Positions 52,605 through 61,776 of a stretch of 64,000 nt of DNA are shown piece after piece. This DNA is from Polyangia bacterium (GTDB lineage: Bacteria; Myxococcota_A; Polyangia; Nannocystales; Nannocystaceae), in the NCBI GenBank assembly GCA_030429545.1, contig JAUIFF010000008.1, positions 62,001 through 126,000 on the forward strand, read 5' to 3'. The notes beneath the pieces are model-generated. The model was not told where the DNA came from, did no database searches, and saw nothing but the letters and a program-made list of their open reading frames with translations. A program made the position numbers and the translations under genes. The first letter of the stretch is position 1, and each line of letters opens with the position of its first letter.

Positions 52605-53894
52605 CTAGCTCGCGCTCGCCTGCACCCGGTAGGGCGCAAGCCCGAGCGAAAGCGGTTGTGTGGCACCGATATCGGCGGGGGTCAGCGCACCGTTGTCGGC
52701 GATGTCGAACACCCGCAGGCCGCTTTGCCCGGGGCTCGTATCGCCGAAGTACAGGCGGTCACCGACAACTTCCAAGGTGCGTTCGGCCGAGAGGTAGCCA
52801 CCAGCTACTTGCACAACCGCGGCTGCGGGGTCGTCGAGGGTAACCTGGTAGATGTCGACCGCGGAGTAGTCGGGGCGGTAGGCCGCGACAAAGGCCCGTG
52901 TGCCCGCAGCATCGAGGTCAAAAGCTTGTGGATACATTGACCCCAAAATCCCTGCATCAGCAAATTGTTGGGGAGTCACCGCCCACTCAACCTCGCCGGT
53001 TGCCAGGTCAACCCGTTCAATACCCGTGGTCAGCACCAGGGCGGTATGACCATTCAGGTCGGTAGGATCGTTGCGAAATTGCCGCGCCCACTGTCCGCGC
53101 AGGGCGATACCCGGGACCGCGCTGGGGTCGTCAAAAAGCTCAATCACGCGTTGCGATTGGAGGTCGATGGCGGCGATATAGTCGTGATCAACCGGCACCC
53201 ACCCGGCGTTGCGATCAAGTCGTTGTACACTCACAAATAACGTGTCGCCACAGACAATCCCCGCACTGGCCTCGGGAATACCGTCGGCGTCGGCGAGTCG
53301 CTGCAGCGGGATGTCGCCGATCACAGCTTCGGCGGGAGGTCGAGAAAAGTCGAGCACCGCGATCGTCGGCGCACCAAATAGCACCGCATAACCCCGGTTG
53401 GGATCGTCGTAGGCAAACTCTAGGGTGTGTGGGTTGACACTTTGGTACCCCGGCAATGTCAGGCTGTACTGCCCGCCCGACTGCCACGAAGCTGCCGGGT
53501 CGAGCACGTCGACGTTGTCGTAGAGGTAGCGGTTGACGACGTAGACCTTGCCGTTGTGCGCCCGCGCAATCGCATCTGTACTTGTCAGTGCAACATCTGG
53601 GGTGACTGCGAGGGTTGCGAGGTCAACAGTGCTCAGGCCTCCGGTGGCAAAGTCGGTGGTGGTCACCAGCAACTCGGTGACCTCGGCCGGTTCGATGTGA
53701 CAGGGCGCGCTGAGGACCGGATAGTTGTCGTAGACCGAAGGGACGTCCTCGGTTTCGCCGGTCGAGTCGTCCCCGGAGGCCGTCGAGGTCTCCCAATCGC
53801 TATCCGAGCCGGTATCGACCGTGCTCAGGACACACCCCGTGAGATTGATGACGGTGCAGACGAACAGGGCAGCGCGGGTTAGATGTTGGTACAT
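52605..53894 (-). CDS. BtuG-like beta-propeller lipoprotein
   Basis: 429 aa. Signal peptide ending in NLTGC. A short linker precedes seven-bladed-propeller repeats: LLVTTTDFATGGLSTVDLAT, AIARAHNGKVYVVNRYLYDNV, and AIDLQSQRVIEL-like blade ends, similar to YncE proteins. Bacteroidetes BtuG, the cobalamin-binding surface partner of BtuB, has the same fold and gene position. The start overlaps the TonB-receptor gene by 16 nt, so translation is coupled. Cobalamin binding is inference from operon and fold. Confidence 0.87.
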   Translation of the reverse strand: MYQHLTRAALFVCTVINLTGCVLSTVDTGSDSDWETSTASGDDSTGETEDVPSVYDNYPVLSAPCHIEPAEVTELLVTTTDFATGGLSTVDLATLAVTPDVALTSTDAIARAHNGKVYVVNRYLYDNVDVLDPAASWQSGGQYSLTLPGYQSVNPHTLEFAYDDPNRGYAVLFGAPTIAVLDFSRPPAEAVIGDIPLQRLADADGIPEASAGIVCGDTLFVSVQRLDRNAGWVPVDHDYIAAIDLQSQRVIELFDDPSAVPGIALRGQWARQFRNDPTDLNGHTALVLTTGIERVDLATGEVEWAVTPQQFADAGILGSMYPQAFDLDAAGTRAFVAAYRPDYSAVDIYQVTLDDPAAAVVQVAGGYLSAERTLEVVGDRLYFGDTSPGQSGLRVFDIADNGALTPADIGATQPLSLGLAPYRVQASAS

Positions 53895-56119
53895 GTTTTT
53901 CTCCGTCGGCAGGCGGGCACATCGAGGTCAAAAGTCATGTGCATCATCACGCTCAAACCCGGCAAGGGGTAACGCAGGTAGTCGACCAGCGGGGTTTTGA
54001 CAGCCCCGATATTGTCGTAGGCACTGGCGTCCCAGGTGGTGGTGATGCGATTTGTCAGGTTACGCGCTTCCAGTGCCCAGCGCACACGCTCGTCGAAGGC
54101 CACAACAATTGATGCTCCGTGAATCGCCCGCGGAGCAATTGCCACCCGTCCGCTCGGGTCGAGATACATGGCGTCGAGATAGTCGAGTGTATAGGCAATC
54201 CTCGGGGCGATACGCGAGCCGTCGCGGGTGTCAAACCGGTGCCCGGTCGAAGCCCGGATAAACAGCTGGTGGCGGGGCCTGCCCGGTAGCGGGCGCGAAC
54301 TCCCGTCGGGCGCAGCTTCGAGGTTGCGCGTGGGCATCAACGTGTAGTTTCCAGCCAGTTCGGCACGGCGCGACCACAGTGATAAAACCACCGCCGACTC
54401 GAGCCCGTGAACACGGGTGCCGGCCAGGTTGAATGCACGTACCGCGATACCAGTGGGCAGCATGGCAATGGTGTCACGACTATGGCGAGAAAACCCAGCT
54501 ACTTGTGCATACAACCGGTGTGTGGTGGCCAGCGCACGATCAAACGTGAGACCGGCGTCGAGGGTTGTCCCCTGTTCGGGCTTGAGTTCTTCGTTGCCGA
54601 CAATTGCCCCGCGGCTGCCAAACAGCTCCAACACCGTGGGCGGCCGGAAGTAGCGGCCGACACTGCCGCGAATATCGATGCCAGCAGCAACCCGCAGGCG
54701 TGCGCCAAACCGCGGCGACATGGCGATATCGGTGCGTAGCCGTTGCTGTGCCGACAGTTGGTCGGAGCCGTCTGAGTTGGGAAATCGACTGCGCAGGGCT
54801 TCGGCGCGAAATGCCGGGACGAGGCGAAGCCGACGGTTAAACAAAAACTGCTCGAGCTCGACGCCGACCCCAACGCGATGCCGGGTACGGTCGAGTTCGC
54901 CGGCGGGGTTGCGTGCGATGCCAGTATAGTTGTGGATAGCGATCCACTCGTTGCGCAGGTCCGCGGCCAACTGGAAAAAACCCCCTCGCCAAACCGGCAG
55001 GCGAAGGCGCGGCGACAGATAGGTATCGACCACGCGGGTGCGTTCGTATTGCGGTACGAGCCCGGTTAATTTTGGTGTAACAGCAAGTTCCCGTCCGCTG
55101 TACCCGAGCGAGCCAAGCCAGCGCAGCCGGCCACCGGCACCGAGCCGCGAACGTGTGGACGCCAGCATGAGCTTGCCAAGACCCGTCGTCAGGCCCGTGG
55201 GCGGGGGGGAGCTACCTGCCGGTCCGGGGATTTGCTGCTGCTTAAACAGCCCGTAGCCCTGGATAAACGTGTGCCAAGGGCCAGCTCGATGGTCGAGCCG
55301 CAGGCGCGTAAGCCCTCGGTTATAGCCATTTTGTTGGCGAAAGGTGATGCGGTCGTCGGCGGTGTACTGCGGCGTTGCCCGGTCGTCGAAGTAGCGATAT
55401 TCCCCCGAAGAGCCGGCGTACGAACCATCGACCGACAACGCGAGCCGACGGGCGATGGGGTGCCACAGCGAAATATGGGCCCCGCGGGTGCCAAACGATC
55501 CGGCCTCGCCGCGCACACGAACTTTTCCATGGGAGCGCTGCTTGTTTGGTGGTCGGCTGACGAGGTTGATGACGCCACCGATTGCCGATGCTCCCATCGC
55601 GATCGGGACGTAGCCGCGATAGATTTCGATCCCGGCAAGCGGGGTGAGGGAGAGATCGCCTAGGTTGACGGCGCCGACAAAGCTATCGCCTAGGGGAATC
55701 CCATCGCTGAGGAGCTCGACCTGTTGCGGTGAACTTCCGCGGATCGAAACCGCCGAAAACTGGCCGAGGCCACCAACCGAGCGGGTTGTGGTGGCGACAC
55801 TGCGGTCGAGGACTTCGGCCACAGCGTCACTCGGTGTCGCCCCGCCGATGTGATCGACTTCGATCGCGGTGGCAAACCCCGGGGTCTGGGCATCGACACG
55901 ACGTTGGCTGTCGAGTCCATCATCGGATTTTGTTGTACCCACAACAGTTCGGTAGCGGGCGGCCGCTCGCGTGTTGTCGGTCTCCTGCTCCTGGCGAGTT
56001 TTCCCTGGCCGCGTGGTCGCGTGCTGGCCGGGAGCGGTCGCGCGAGCGCCATCCTCAGAAGGGCTATTGGCCAAGCTTAGGGCAACCACAAGCGATGTCC
56101 CCGCGGTCCAAGTGAACAC
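53879..56119 (-). CDS. btuB: TonB-dependent receptor, probable cobalamin receptor
   Basis: 746 aa. Signal segment to about residue 20. A plug domain covers ~80-180 with VAVSIRGSS-type and PIAMGASAIGGVINLVSRPPN, the classic TonB-plug end. A 22-strand barrel follows to the C-terminus. Outer-membrane active transport driven by TonB. Specificity for cobalamin is inferred from the riboswitch directly upstream. Start at 56119 gives a reasonable leader; no clean ribosome site is visible, as the riboswitch may mask it. Followed by two surface lipoproteins, the first overlapping by 16 nt. Confidence 0.88.
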   Translation of the reverse strand: MFTWTAGTSLVVALSLANSPSEDGARATAPGQHATTRPGKTRQEQETDNTRAAARYRTVVGTTKSDDGLDSQRRVDAQTPGFATAIEVDHIGGATPSDAVAEVLDRSVATTTRSVGGLGQFSAVSIRGSSPQQVELLSDGIPLGDSFVGAVNLGDLSLTPLAGIEIYRGYVPIAMGASAIGGVINLVSRPPNKQRSHGKVRVRGEAGSFGTRGAHISLWHPIARRLALSVDGSYAGSSGEYRYFDDRATPQYTADDRITFRQQNGYNRGLTRLRLDHRAGPWHTFIQGYGLFKQQQIPGPAGSSPPPTGLTTGLGKLMLASTRSRLGAGGRLRWLGSLGYSGRELAVTPKLTGLVPQYERTRVVDTYLSPRLRLPVWRGGFFQLAADLRNEWIAIHNYTGIARNPAGELDRTRHRVGVGVELEQFLFNRRLRLVPAFRAEALRSRFPNSDGSDQLSAQQRLRTDIAMSPRFGARLRVAAGIDIRGSVGRYFRPPTVLELFGSRGAIVGNEELKPEQGTTLDAGLTFDRALATTHRLYAQVAGFSRHSRDTIAMLPTGIAVRAFNLAGTRVHGLESAVVLSLWSRRAELAGNYTLMPTRNLEAAPDGSSRPLPGRPRHQLFIRASTGHRFDTRDGSRIAPRIAYTLDYLDAMYLDPSGRVAIAPRAIHGASIVVAFDERVRWALEARNLTNRITTTWDASAYDNIGAVKTPLVDYLRYPLPGLSVMMHMTFDLDVPACRRRKTCTNI

Positions 56120-56244
56120 GTCACGCGACCCGCCTCAAGGCCAAAGGTCGTGGTGCGCGCAGGGGAGTACGGAAGTAGATCTGTCGTGGTTTGGTGTGCG
56201 GCATCGGCTGTCCCTCGCAGCGTGCGGACCGGCGGACCGGTTGG

Positions 56245-56266
56245 GTGCACGGGTGATTTCGTGCAC
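56245..56266 (-). promoter_or_regulatory. Possible riboswitch expression-platform hairpin
   Basis: GTGCACG and CGTGCAC pair around an 8-nt loop just after the riboswitch core. It could switch with the aptamer to control transcription or translation. Confidence 0.45.
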
Positions 56267-56425
56267 ACCTTCGGCAGGTCTTCGGACTTACAGGCGGGTA
56301 CCTACTGGCCACTGCTTCCCGGCCATCTGGCCAGTGCGTTTTGTGGCGGTCGTTCCTGCTTACCGCTGCGGGGCAGTCCCGGATTCTCACCGGGTTCCCT
56401 TTTCAACCGACGGGGTCGGTACCAA
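56262..56425 (-). ncRNA. Cobalamin riboswitch
   Basis: On the minus strand the conserved core reads GGTGAGAATCCGGGACTG, then CCCCGCAGCGGTAAGCAGG, and later AGTCCGAAGACCTGCC, the B12-box layout. It sits 140-300 nt upstream of the TonB-receptor start at 56119. Adenosylcobalamin should repress the operon. Confidence 0.92.
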
Positions 56426-56707
56426 AGGCTCGGAGACGGTAGGCGCGAATCGGCGCGGGTGTCAACGGGAAAATTTTGTCGACTGCGGGAGGATTCTCGC
56501 ATTTTTTGCGAAGTAGGAGGTGCTGACGAAGAACATGCACAGCCAATCACTTACTTGTATAAACAAGAATGTCCAAGAATATCATGGGGCCATGGGCACG
56601 GGCGCGCGGGGTCGAGCTGAAATGGGGCCAAACGTGCTCCGTGCGGGTCAGGCGTCCTGTTGTCGGACATGTCTGATGTCGGTGAGCACACAAAAAATGC
56701 CCATAAG
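56426..56707. other. Divergent intergenic region upstream of riboswitch
   Basis: About 280 bp between the riboswitch and the DUF4215 gene. It has a half-site GGACATGTCTGATGTC at about 56668 and must hold the operon promoter. No gene seen. Confidence 0.4.
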
Positions 56708-56723
56708 ATGTCTAATCGGACAT
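56708..56723 (+). promoter_or_regulatory. RGACAT dyad operator, DUF4215 lipoprotein
   Basis: ATGTCT, spacer AATC, GGACAT, then GTTTGT. TATGAT follows at 56735, so it lies just upstream of the -10. Confidence 0.75.
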
Positions 56724-56734
56724 GTTTGTTAGGT

Positions 56735-56740
56735 TATGAT
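56735..56740 (+). promoter_or_regulatory. -10 element, DUF4215 lipoprotein
   Basis: TATGAT ends 5 nt before an ATG at 56746; transcript start is expected there, giving a short leader if the start at 56794 is used. Confidence 0.5.
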
Positions 56741-56793
56741 GAATCATGTCGCCGCCCCGGTGTCCCACCGCCGCACCTGACTTTGGACTTGTT

Positions 56794-58050
56794 ATGAAAA
56801 CGCGCGCTGCATCCTGGCTAACTGCTGTTCTACTTGCCCCAACCTTGGTTTCAGGGTGTGCCTCGGGCAACGATGATATTTCGACGTCGACGACAACCGG
56901 CCGTCCGACAACCACGAATATCACCACGGCCTCCTCGACCAACGACCCGACGACGACCGGAGATCCGACCACGGATCCGACTGCCGATCCCGCTGAGTCG
57001 GAAACCGATGCGACGACTGGTGATCCGAGCGAAGGTTCGGAGACCGACGAGACCACAGGCCCGGGCCCTGCATGTGGTGACGGGGAGCTCAATGAGGGAG
57101 AGGAATGTGACCTCGGCCCGATGAACAGCGATGACGGCGAGTGCACGACGATGTGCCTCAACGCAGTTTGTGGCGACGGGCTTGTGCATGAAGGTGTCGA
57201 GGCCTGTGACGACGCCAACGATGTCGATACCGACGAGTGTCTAACTACCTGTGAGCTGCCGACCTGTGGCGATGGTGTTGTCCAAGAAGGGGTTGAGGCC
57301 TGCGACGACGGCAACGAAGAAAACACCGACGCCTGTCTCGATACCTGTGAAGAGGCAAGTTGCGGCGATGGTTTTGTCCAAGAGGGGGTCGAACAATGCG
57401 ACGATGCCAACGCCGACAACACCGATGGTTGCCTCGACACCTGTGAAATCCAGGAGTGTGGCGACGGTGAGATCCAGGGGGACGAAGCCTGCGACGACGG
57501 CAACATGTCGAACATCGACGAGTGCCTCAACACCTGCGAGCTAGCGACCTGCGGCGATGGCTTTATCCAAGAAGGTGTCGAGGAGTGTGACGACCAAAAC
57601 GACGACAACACCGACGGTTGCGCCGACTGCCAATACGGGGTCGAGGCCTTCAATGAATTCCGCCCGGCGCTCGCCTGCGCGGACTTCACCAACAACGGCA
57701 ACAACTACCAACAGTACTGCTTCAACCTCAAAGGGCAGACGCTGTGCACGGGCCAGACTTCGGGCGGAATTGTCACGTGCGAAGATATCCAGGGCGGCCT
57801 GCGGTTTACCTACGATTTCGCCAAAACCTGGCCGATGCGATTCAACAACAACGCGCCGACCTGCGCCAACTACCACCCGGATTTCCTCGAGAACTTCGCC
57901 AACGCGATCGGCTACGCGAACTTCACAATACTGTCGCAGAAGACCGGAAACAGTTGTACACGCACATGGATTGATGCCAACGGCCTGTACCAAACGACCG
58001 CGGGTAATTCCGGGCAATCCCAGCCCTATGTCATTGAGTATACAAACTAG
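56794..58050 (+). CDS. Lipoprotein with DUF4215 Cys-rich repeats
   Basis: 418 aa. The ATG at 56794 opens a signal peptide ending in LVSGC. A Thr/Ser/Asp linker follows, then about six repeats of CGDGxxQEGVEACDDGN (DUF4215), each with paired Cys. The last ~130 residues are a different domain with FNEFRPALACADFTNNG and HPDFLENFANAIGYANFT and six Cys. An upstream ATG at 56746 with a TATGAT -10 is the alternative start but gives a poor signal. Exported and disulfide-rich; function unknown. Upstream dyad operator shared with other exported genes. Confidence 0.9.
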   Translation: MKTRAASWLTAVLLAPTLVSGCASGNDDISTSTTTGRPTTTNITTASSTNDPTTTGDPTTDPTADPAESETDATTGDPSEGSETDETTGPGPACGDGELNEGEECDLGPMNSDDGECTTMCLNAVCGDGLVHEGVEACDDANDVDTDECLTTCELPTCGDGVVQEGVEACDDGNEENTDACLDTCEEASCGDGFVQEGVEQCDDANADNTDGCLDTCEIQECGDGEIQGDEACDDGNMSNIDECLNTCELATCGDGFIQEGVEECDDQNDDNTDGCADCQYGVEAFNEFRPALACADFTNNGNNYQQYCFNLKGQTLCTGQTSGGIVTCEDIQGGLRFTYDFAKTWPMRFNNNAPTCANYHPDFLENFANAIGYANFTILSQKTGNSCTRTWIDANGLYQTTAGNSGQSQPYVIEYTN

Positions 58051-58073
58051 CTAGGTCGCGGGCGGGACGCGTT

Positions 58074-58430
58074 GTCGGTCCCGCTCGTAGTTACAGTACA
58101 TCGTCGGTGGCCCTGCGCCGGCTCCGAGACCCGTGCACGACCCGGGGCTTTACGGCCGCCTTCGAGGGTTTGTTCGGCGACTTTGGGTTCGTTCGGTGAC
58201 ATTCGTTGGGACGTACCGCGATTCGCCGCGTTGTTGGTCCCGCTCGTAGTTGCCGGTCGCGCTCGTAGTTACAGTGCATCGTCGGCGGCCCTGCGCCGGC
58301 TCCGAGACCCGTGCACGACCCGGGGCTTTACGGCCGCCTTCGAGGGTTTGTTCGGCGACTTTGGGTTCGTTCGGCAACGATTTGCTGGGACGTACGGCGA
58401 TTCTCCGCCGCGGTGTCTGGTTCGACTCGC
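58074..58430. repeat. Non-coding 178-bp tandem duplication
   Basis: GCTCGTAGTTACAGT begins at 58083 and again at 58261 (period 178 bp), followed in both copies by CGGCCGCCTTCGAGGGTTTG. About 150 bp match closely. A third partial GCTCGTAGTT is at about 58242. No frame is shared, so it is treated as non-coding. Confidence 0.85.
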
Positions 58431-58719
58431 TCGCTACGCGTCTGCGGGGACCACGTGATCGTTTGCACAAGCATGATGTTTAGGGGCACGACACGTGCGC
58501 TTCGATGACGTGTATGTGCACTGGGTTGGGGGCTGTGGTCCCCAGCCCTTGATAAAGATCTTCCCGGGGTCGTTGCACGCAGAATTATCGTTGCGACGGC
58601 AACGTTGTACACACAGGCTTTGGATGCGGTTTTGGCGCGGTCATTTGTTGACCAAAGGTTGCGTGTTGGACCCAGGAATGTTGTAGTTTGTCGCGACTTT
58701 GAGGCGGCCCGTGAGACCC
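58431..58719. other. Intergenic region before propeller lipoprotein
   Basis: About 290 bp with moderate GC and no conserved frame. A possible small hairpin near 58560. The ribosome site of the next gene is weak (GTGAGA). Confidence 0.4.
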
Positions 58720-60153
58720 ATGCACATCCAACATTTTGCTGTCTTGTTCCTCCCACTCGCGGTTTGCGTCACCGCCTGCGGCAGCGGAGAGGCGGACACT
58801 CGCACGAGCGATAGCCAGGCGTCGGGGATCGTTTCGGCGTCGGCGTCGGCGTCGGCATCGGCATCGGCATCGGCGACCCAGGGCGAGAGCGATGCGGGCA
58901 GTGGGGGGACCGCGCAAAGTGGCTCAGATTCGAATTCTGAATCGGATGCCTCGACGTCGCCCACGACCTCGACGGGCGATCCGACGACGAGTAGCAGCGG
59001 GGGCAGTGGCATCAAATTCGATGTCGGCGAAGTGCCAGACGCGGGCTCGGGAGGATGTGGCGACACCGGTGGCATGGGGGACGAGGTCTTTAGCTACATC
59101 TGGATCGCCAACTCACAGGAAAATACCGTCTCTAAAATCAACACCAAAACCGGGATCGAAGAGGGCCGCTACGCCGTCGAAGGCGGTAGCCCTTCGCGGA
59201 CGTCGGTCAACCTGCAGGGCGATGTCGCGGTTTCCAGCCGCAACCCCGGCGGGGTCACCAAGATCGCGGCGCGCAGCGAAAATTGTATCGACAACAATAA
59301 CAACGGGATGATCGACACCTCGACCGGTCCCAACGATGTCAAGCCACTCGGCCAGGACGAGTGCGTGCTGTGGCGCAAGCCGATTCCGTCGACGGGCTAC
59401 AACTTTGGCCCGCGGGCGACGGCGTGGGAGGGGACCGAACCCGACCCGGTGACCTGCATCGCGCCGGAACCCCGGTTGTGGTTTGGCTGGATGGATGCCC
59501 AAAACACCGCCCACTTCATGCGGGTGGATGGGGCGACCGGAGACACGCTCGACGATGTCACCGTGCCGTGGGGCGCGGGTTACAGCCCCTACGGCGGGGC
59601 TGTGACGGGCAATGGCAGTTTTGTCGCTACCGGGCTCAACACCCAACCCTCAGTCCACATCGATGCGCAGACCCTGGCGGTCACCGACCTCGGCAACCCC
59701 AACGGCTGCAAGTACGGCATGACGCTCGACGTCAACGGCAATATTTGGGTGGGTGGCTGTATCGGCGGGCACATCTACCACTACGACTTCCAAACCGCGC
59801 AGTGGACCGACCTCGGGGTCGCCGGTGGGTCGCGGGTCAATGGCATTATGGCCGATCGCGAGGGCAATGTCTGGGGGGCCGGTAGCGATGCCTGTCGCTT
59901 GGTTCATGTCGATGTCGAGACCAAATCCTATGTCAATGCAAATATTCCACTGCCCGGGTGCAGCAACCCGTGGGGTGTCAGTATCGATGTCGATGGCTAT
60001 GTCTGGGTTGTCGATATGTCGGCCAACCTCGCGTACAAGGTCGATCCCGATACCTACCAGGTGGTGACCCAGGTCGGCGGTCTCGTCGGGCCCTATACCT
60101 ACTCGGATATGACCGGGGCCGGGCTCAACCTGCAAGTCAACCCGCCGGGCTAA
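58720..60153 (+). CDS. Exported beta-propeller lipoprotein
   Basis: 477 aa. Signal peptide ending in CVTAC. A linker of Ser/Ala repeats (about 8 Ala-Ser units from a TCGGCR microsatellite at 58835-58880) leads to a propeller with VSKINTKTG, GSPSRTSVNLQGDVAVS and repeated WVGGCIGGHIYHYD and GNVWGAGSDACRLVHVD blades, similar to streptogramin-lyase/NHL-type proteins. Metal or catalytic residues of Vgb-type lyases are not confirmed. Surface-anchored, ligand unknown. Confidence 0.88.
   Translation: MHIQHFAVLFLPLAVCVTACGSGEADTRTSDSQASGIVSASASASASASASATQGESDAGSGGTAQSGSDSNSESDASTSPTTSTGDPTTSSSGGSGIKFDVGEVPDAGSGGCGDTGGMGDEVFSYIWIANSQENTVSKINTKTGIEEGRYAVEGGSPSRTSVNLQGDVAVSSRNPGGVTKIAARSENCIDNNNNGMIDTSTGPNDVKPLGQDECVLWRKPIPSTGYNFGPRATAWEGTEPDPVTCIAPEPRLWFGWMDAQNTAHFMRVDGATGDTLDDVTVPWGAGYSPYGGAVTGNGSFVATGLNTQPSVHIDAQTLAVTDLGNPNGCKYGMTLDVNGNIWVGGCIGGHIYHYDFQTAQWTDLGVAGGSRVNGIMADREGNVWGAGSDACRLVHVDVETKSYVNANIPLPGCSNPWGVSIDVDGYVWVVDMSANLAYKVDPDTYQVVTQVGGLVGPYTYSDMTGAGLNLQVNPPG
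58835..58880 (+). repeat. Hexanucleotide Ala-Ser microsatellite
   Basis: TCGGCG and TCGGCA units in tandem, encoding alternating Ala and Ser in the linker of the propeller lipoprotein. Confidence 0.85.
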
Positions 60154-60242
60154 GCCAATCTTTGCGCAGATTGGTGCCCGGCCGGACAGCCGGTTGCACG
60201 GGGTCGCGCGGCCGCGGGCTAGAAAACCACCAAAACATAATG

Positions 60243-60258
60243 ATGTCTGATAGGACAT
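60243..60258 (+). promoter_or_regulatory. RGACAT dyad operator overlapping a start codon
   Basis: ATGTCT, spacer GATA, GGACAT, then GTTTATG. Its 3' end overlaps the candidate ATG at 60257 of the next gene, unlike the other copies. Confidence 0.7.
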
Positions 60259-61735
60259 GTTTATGTTTTGGCGACGTGGGTATCGGGCATTGGTGGCAAC
60301 AGCTGTTTTTCTCGGGATCTCAGCCTGTGGCGGGGGCGAGCAAACCACCCGCGAGTCGGCGACGCTCACGGCGACCACAACCACCACGGGTACCGTCACC
60401 ACGCCAACCGATACGACCACCGCCGGCCCATCCTCCGAAACCGATACCGGAATCGAGTGTGGCGAGGGCGAGTTCAACTGCGGGGGCGACTGTGTCGACC
60501 TACAAGCCGACGAGGGCAACTGTGGCATGTGCAACCAGGCGTGCGCAGCTGGGAATAGCTGCGAGGCGGGGGTGTGTACGGCTGCCTGTGACAGCCCGCT
60601 GACAGCCTGTGGTGAGGAGTGTGTCGACCTCCAGGCCGATGCCAACCATTGTGGCGCCTGTGGTAGCCCGTGCCAGATGGGTGAGGCCTGTGTCGCCGGT
60701 AGCTGTGCGGCCGGGTGCCAGGGCGAGATGTGTGGCGAAGAATGTGTTGATACAAATACAAACGCAAGCCACTGTGGCGGTTGTGACATCGCCTGTGATG
60801 TCACCGAGGTCTGCGAGGCGGGCGCGTGTGGCTGCTCTCCGGGGTTTGAAGCCTGCGGCGATACCTGCGTGAATACCCAGGCCAACCCCGACCACTGCGG
60901 CACCTGTGATAACGCTTGCCCCGACGGGTGGGTGTGCTCGATGGGCAACTGCGCACTCGAGTGCGATGATGGCCTCGACATCTGTGGCGAGTCATGTGTG
61001 GATACACAGACCGACGGTCAGCACTGTGGTAGCTGCGACAATGCCTGCGTCGGCCAGGAGGTGTGTACCGACGGCCAGTGCGGGTGTCCCAACATGGACG
61101 AACAGAGCTGTGGCGATGTCTGTGTCAACACCCAAAGCGACCCGCTGCATTGCGGTGGCTGCGACATGGCCTGTGGGGTGGGCGAGGTTTGTATGGATGG
61201 TGCATGTACATGCGATGTCGGTCTAGAACTGTGTAACGGCAACTGTGTCGATACCCAAAACGACCCGCAAAACTGTGGGGCCTGTGGCATGGATTGTGGC
61301 GGCAGCGAGTGCAACAACGGCACCTGTGAATGCGGGACCGACTGTTGGAGCGACGCGGGGTGCCTGACCGACGCCGGCGAGTGCATCCGGTTTTCCTGCC
61401 GCGCCGGCGATGCCGGGTCAAACTTCTGCAACAGCTGCCTCGGGTGGTTTGAGGTCACCTACGAAAACTGGCTGCAAGACGGCTGGTGCCAGGACGTCTC
61501 TAGCAAGTACCGCGAGGACTACGGCTATACGACCCGCTGCGGCAATGCGCCGAGCTGCTGCGCCACCCCCAACGACTGTGCCGGGGGCGACAACGCCTGG
61601 CACTTTGTCAACGGCAACGGGCAAAACTTCTTCACCGGCCCGTGCCTCGGCTGTCAGCAACCGGACAACTGCACCTACTGGAACAGCCAGTACACCGGGA
61701 GCTATACCCGGCTTTCGGTGTGCCGCCGCTACTGA
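60257..61735 (+). CDS. Cys-rich repeat lipoprotein
   Basis: 492 aa (490 if the ATG at 60263 is used). Signal peptide ending in GISAC. A Thr-rich linker follows, then seven repeats of the form CGxxCVDTQxDxxHCGxCDNAC (for example CGEECVDLQADANHCGAC), giving some 60 Cys, and a final Cys-rich domain with FCNSCLGWFEVTYENW. Likely a disulfide-stapled surface protein. Its dyad operator overlaps the start, so transcription start and translation start must be nearly coincident or the operator acts as a roadblock. Confidence 0.9.
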   Translation: MFMFWRRGYRALVATAVFLGISACGGGEQTTRESATLTATTTTTGTVTTPTDTTTAGPSSETDTGIECGEGEFNCGGDCVDLQADEGNCGMCNQACAAGNSCEAGVCTAACDSPLTACGEECVDLQADANHCGACGSPCQMGEACVAGSCAAGCQGEMCGEECVDTNTNASHCGGCDIACDVTEVCEAGACGCSPGFEACGDTCVNTQANPDHCGTCDNACPDGWVCSMGNCALECDDGLDICGESCVDTQTDGQHCGSCDNACVGQEVCTDGQCGCPNMDEQSCGDVCVNTQSDPLHCGGCDMACGVGEVCMDGACTCDVGLELCNGNCVDTQNDPQNCGACGMDCGGSECNNGTCECGTDCWSDAGCLTDAGECIRFSCRAGDAGSNFCNSCLGWFEVTYENWLQDGWCQDVSSKYREDYGYTTRCGNAPSCCATPNDCAGGDNAWHFVNGNGQNFFTGPCLGCQQPDNCTYWNSQYTGSYTRLSVCRRY

Positions 61736-61776
61736 CTTGCTGCAGGCACACAGGTCGGGCACGATGCCCCCCGCCC

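Noticed and set aside
56661-56690. GGACATGTCTGATGTC upstream of the DUF4215 gene
   Set aside because: Only one good half-site; no second arm at the 4-nt spacing. Kept as a possible auxiliary half-site but not called as an operator.
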